13,198 nucleotides of DNA from CBIHLX01 sp966210935. GTDB taxonomy: Bacteria > Patescibacteriota > Saccharimonadia > Saccharimonadales > Saccharimonadaceae. Of the stretch, positions 12,848 to 13,198 are shown in pieces. The stretch is from positions 1-13,198 of the forward strand of contig CBIHLX010000021.1 of assembly GCA_966210935.1 (NCBI GenBank), given 5' to 3'. The notes below the pieces were generated by a model. That model did no database searches and had not been told where the DNA came from. It saw only the letters and a program-made list of their open reading frames with translations. Within the stretch, counting starts at the first letter, position 1. Every line of letters starts with the position of its first letter. The translations under genes and the position numbers were made by a program.

Positions 12848-13198
12848 TTATTCGACTTTGACCATATAGTTCATCTCGAAGCTATTTGCATAGCTATTCG
12901 ACATACAGACCGAATTGCTACCCTGAAGATCGGCTTTGTTGCCACTCAGCTCGAGGCGTGCCATGACAACTGTTACCCATTGGCCATCGCCGTCATAGTC
13001 ACAAGTACTTTTCATGTAGGCGTAGCCGGCTTGACGACAGGTATAGCCTGGAGCGCTGTTGCCTAAGGTAGTGCCACATCCGGAAGGGTCAACATACTTG
13101 CTATTCAAATAACCTTTTTCGGTCAGGCAGGTAAGAATGTCCTTATGGTAGGTAGACCCATTTGCGAGATTGAACCAGCCATTGCCGGTTGAGTCGGC
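12848..13198 (-). CDS. C-terminal part of a secreted, probably pilin-like protein (5' end beyond window)
   Basis: An open frame enters from the right edge and stops at TAA (12848-12850); 116 codons are visible. The segment is Gly/Asn/Ser-rich and has six cysteines, unlike the Cys-free cytosolic proteins nearby, which suggests a secreted disulfide-bonded domain. Segments such as GSTYHKDILTCLTEKGYL, DYDGDGQWVTVVMARLE and FEMNYMVKVE resemble the C-terminal head of Patescibacterial type IV pilin-like proteins, but the diagnostic N-terminus lies outside the window. A TTG within the frame (13108) could serve as a start, but the frame is continuous to the edge, so I call it partial. The pilin assignment is tentative. 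Confidence 0.65.
   Translation of the reverse strand, partial: ADSTGNGWFNLANGSTYHKDILTCLTEKGYLNSKYVDPSGCGTTLGNSAPGYTCRQAGYAYMKSTCDYDGDGQWVTVVMARLELSGNKADLQGSNSVCMSNSYANSFEMNYMVKVE

Overview
The window reads as a piece of a Patescibacteria (CPR) chromosome, most likely Candidatus Saccharibacteria (TM7). This is inferred from the gene mix (type IV prepilins, a lysine/alanine-extended MscL, oligoribonuclease, dnaG directly followed by rpoD), small compact proteins, roughly 50% GC and very short spacers. I could not run a database search, so the taxon is a judgement and not a result.

Layout. Positions 1-1843 (minus strand) hold two tandem paralogous type IV prepilins that carry a C-terminal beta-sandwich, adhesin-like module; their stop and start codons overlap (ATGA). 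A 197-base AT-rich spacer leads to pyrG (CTP synthase, plus). Behind pyrG sits a 50-codon gene of unknown function with its own near-consensus promoter and a strong terminator, then argS. An orphan GC-rich gene with a winged-helix-like C-terminus (5628-5996) precedes mscL, whose leader contains a 12-bp hairpin. On the minus strand a two-gene unit (HTH repressor plus four-TM membrane protein) diverges from msrB; the shared promoter region contains a double operator. A second GC-rich orphan gene (7839-8381) follows. Then come orn and a MmcQ/YjbR gene (ATGA overlap), a convergent single-pass membrane protein, and the dnaG-rpoD operon (14-bp overlap). The window closes with the C-terminal part of another secreted, probably pilin-like, protein on the minus strand.

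How the genes fit together. Most are housekeeping functions: nucleotide synthesis (pyrG), translation (argS), replication priming and primary sigma factor (dnaG, rpoD), RNA turnover (orn), protein oxidation repair (msrB) and osmotic protection (mscL). The pilins are the surface and interaction part. The main oddities are a DNA primase that has lost all four zinc ligands and contains no cysteine; a repeated promoter layout that places the transcription start on the A of the start codon (leaderless mRNAs) for six genes; a symmetrical two-dyad operator for the HTH gene; and two GC-rich orphan genes that instead have strong Shine-Dalgarno sites. No rRNA, tRNA, CRISPR array, insertion sequence or integrase was seen.
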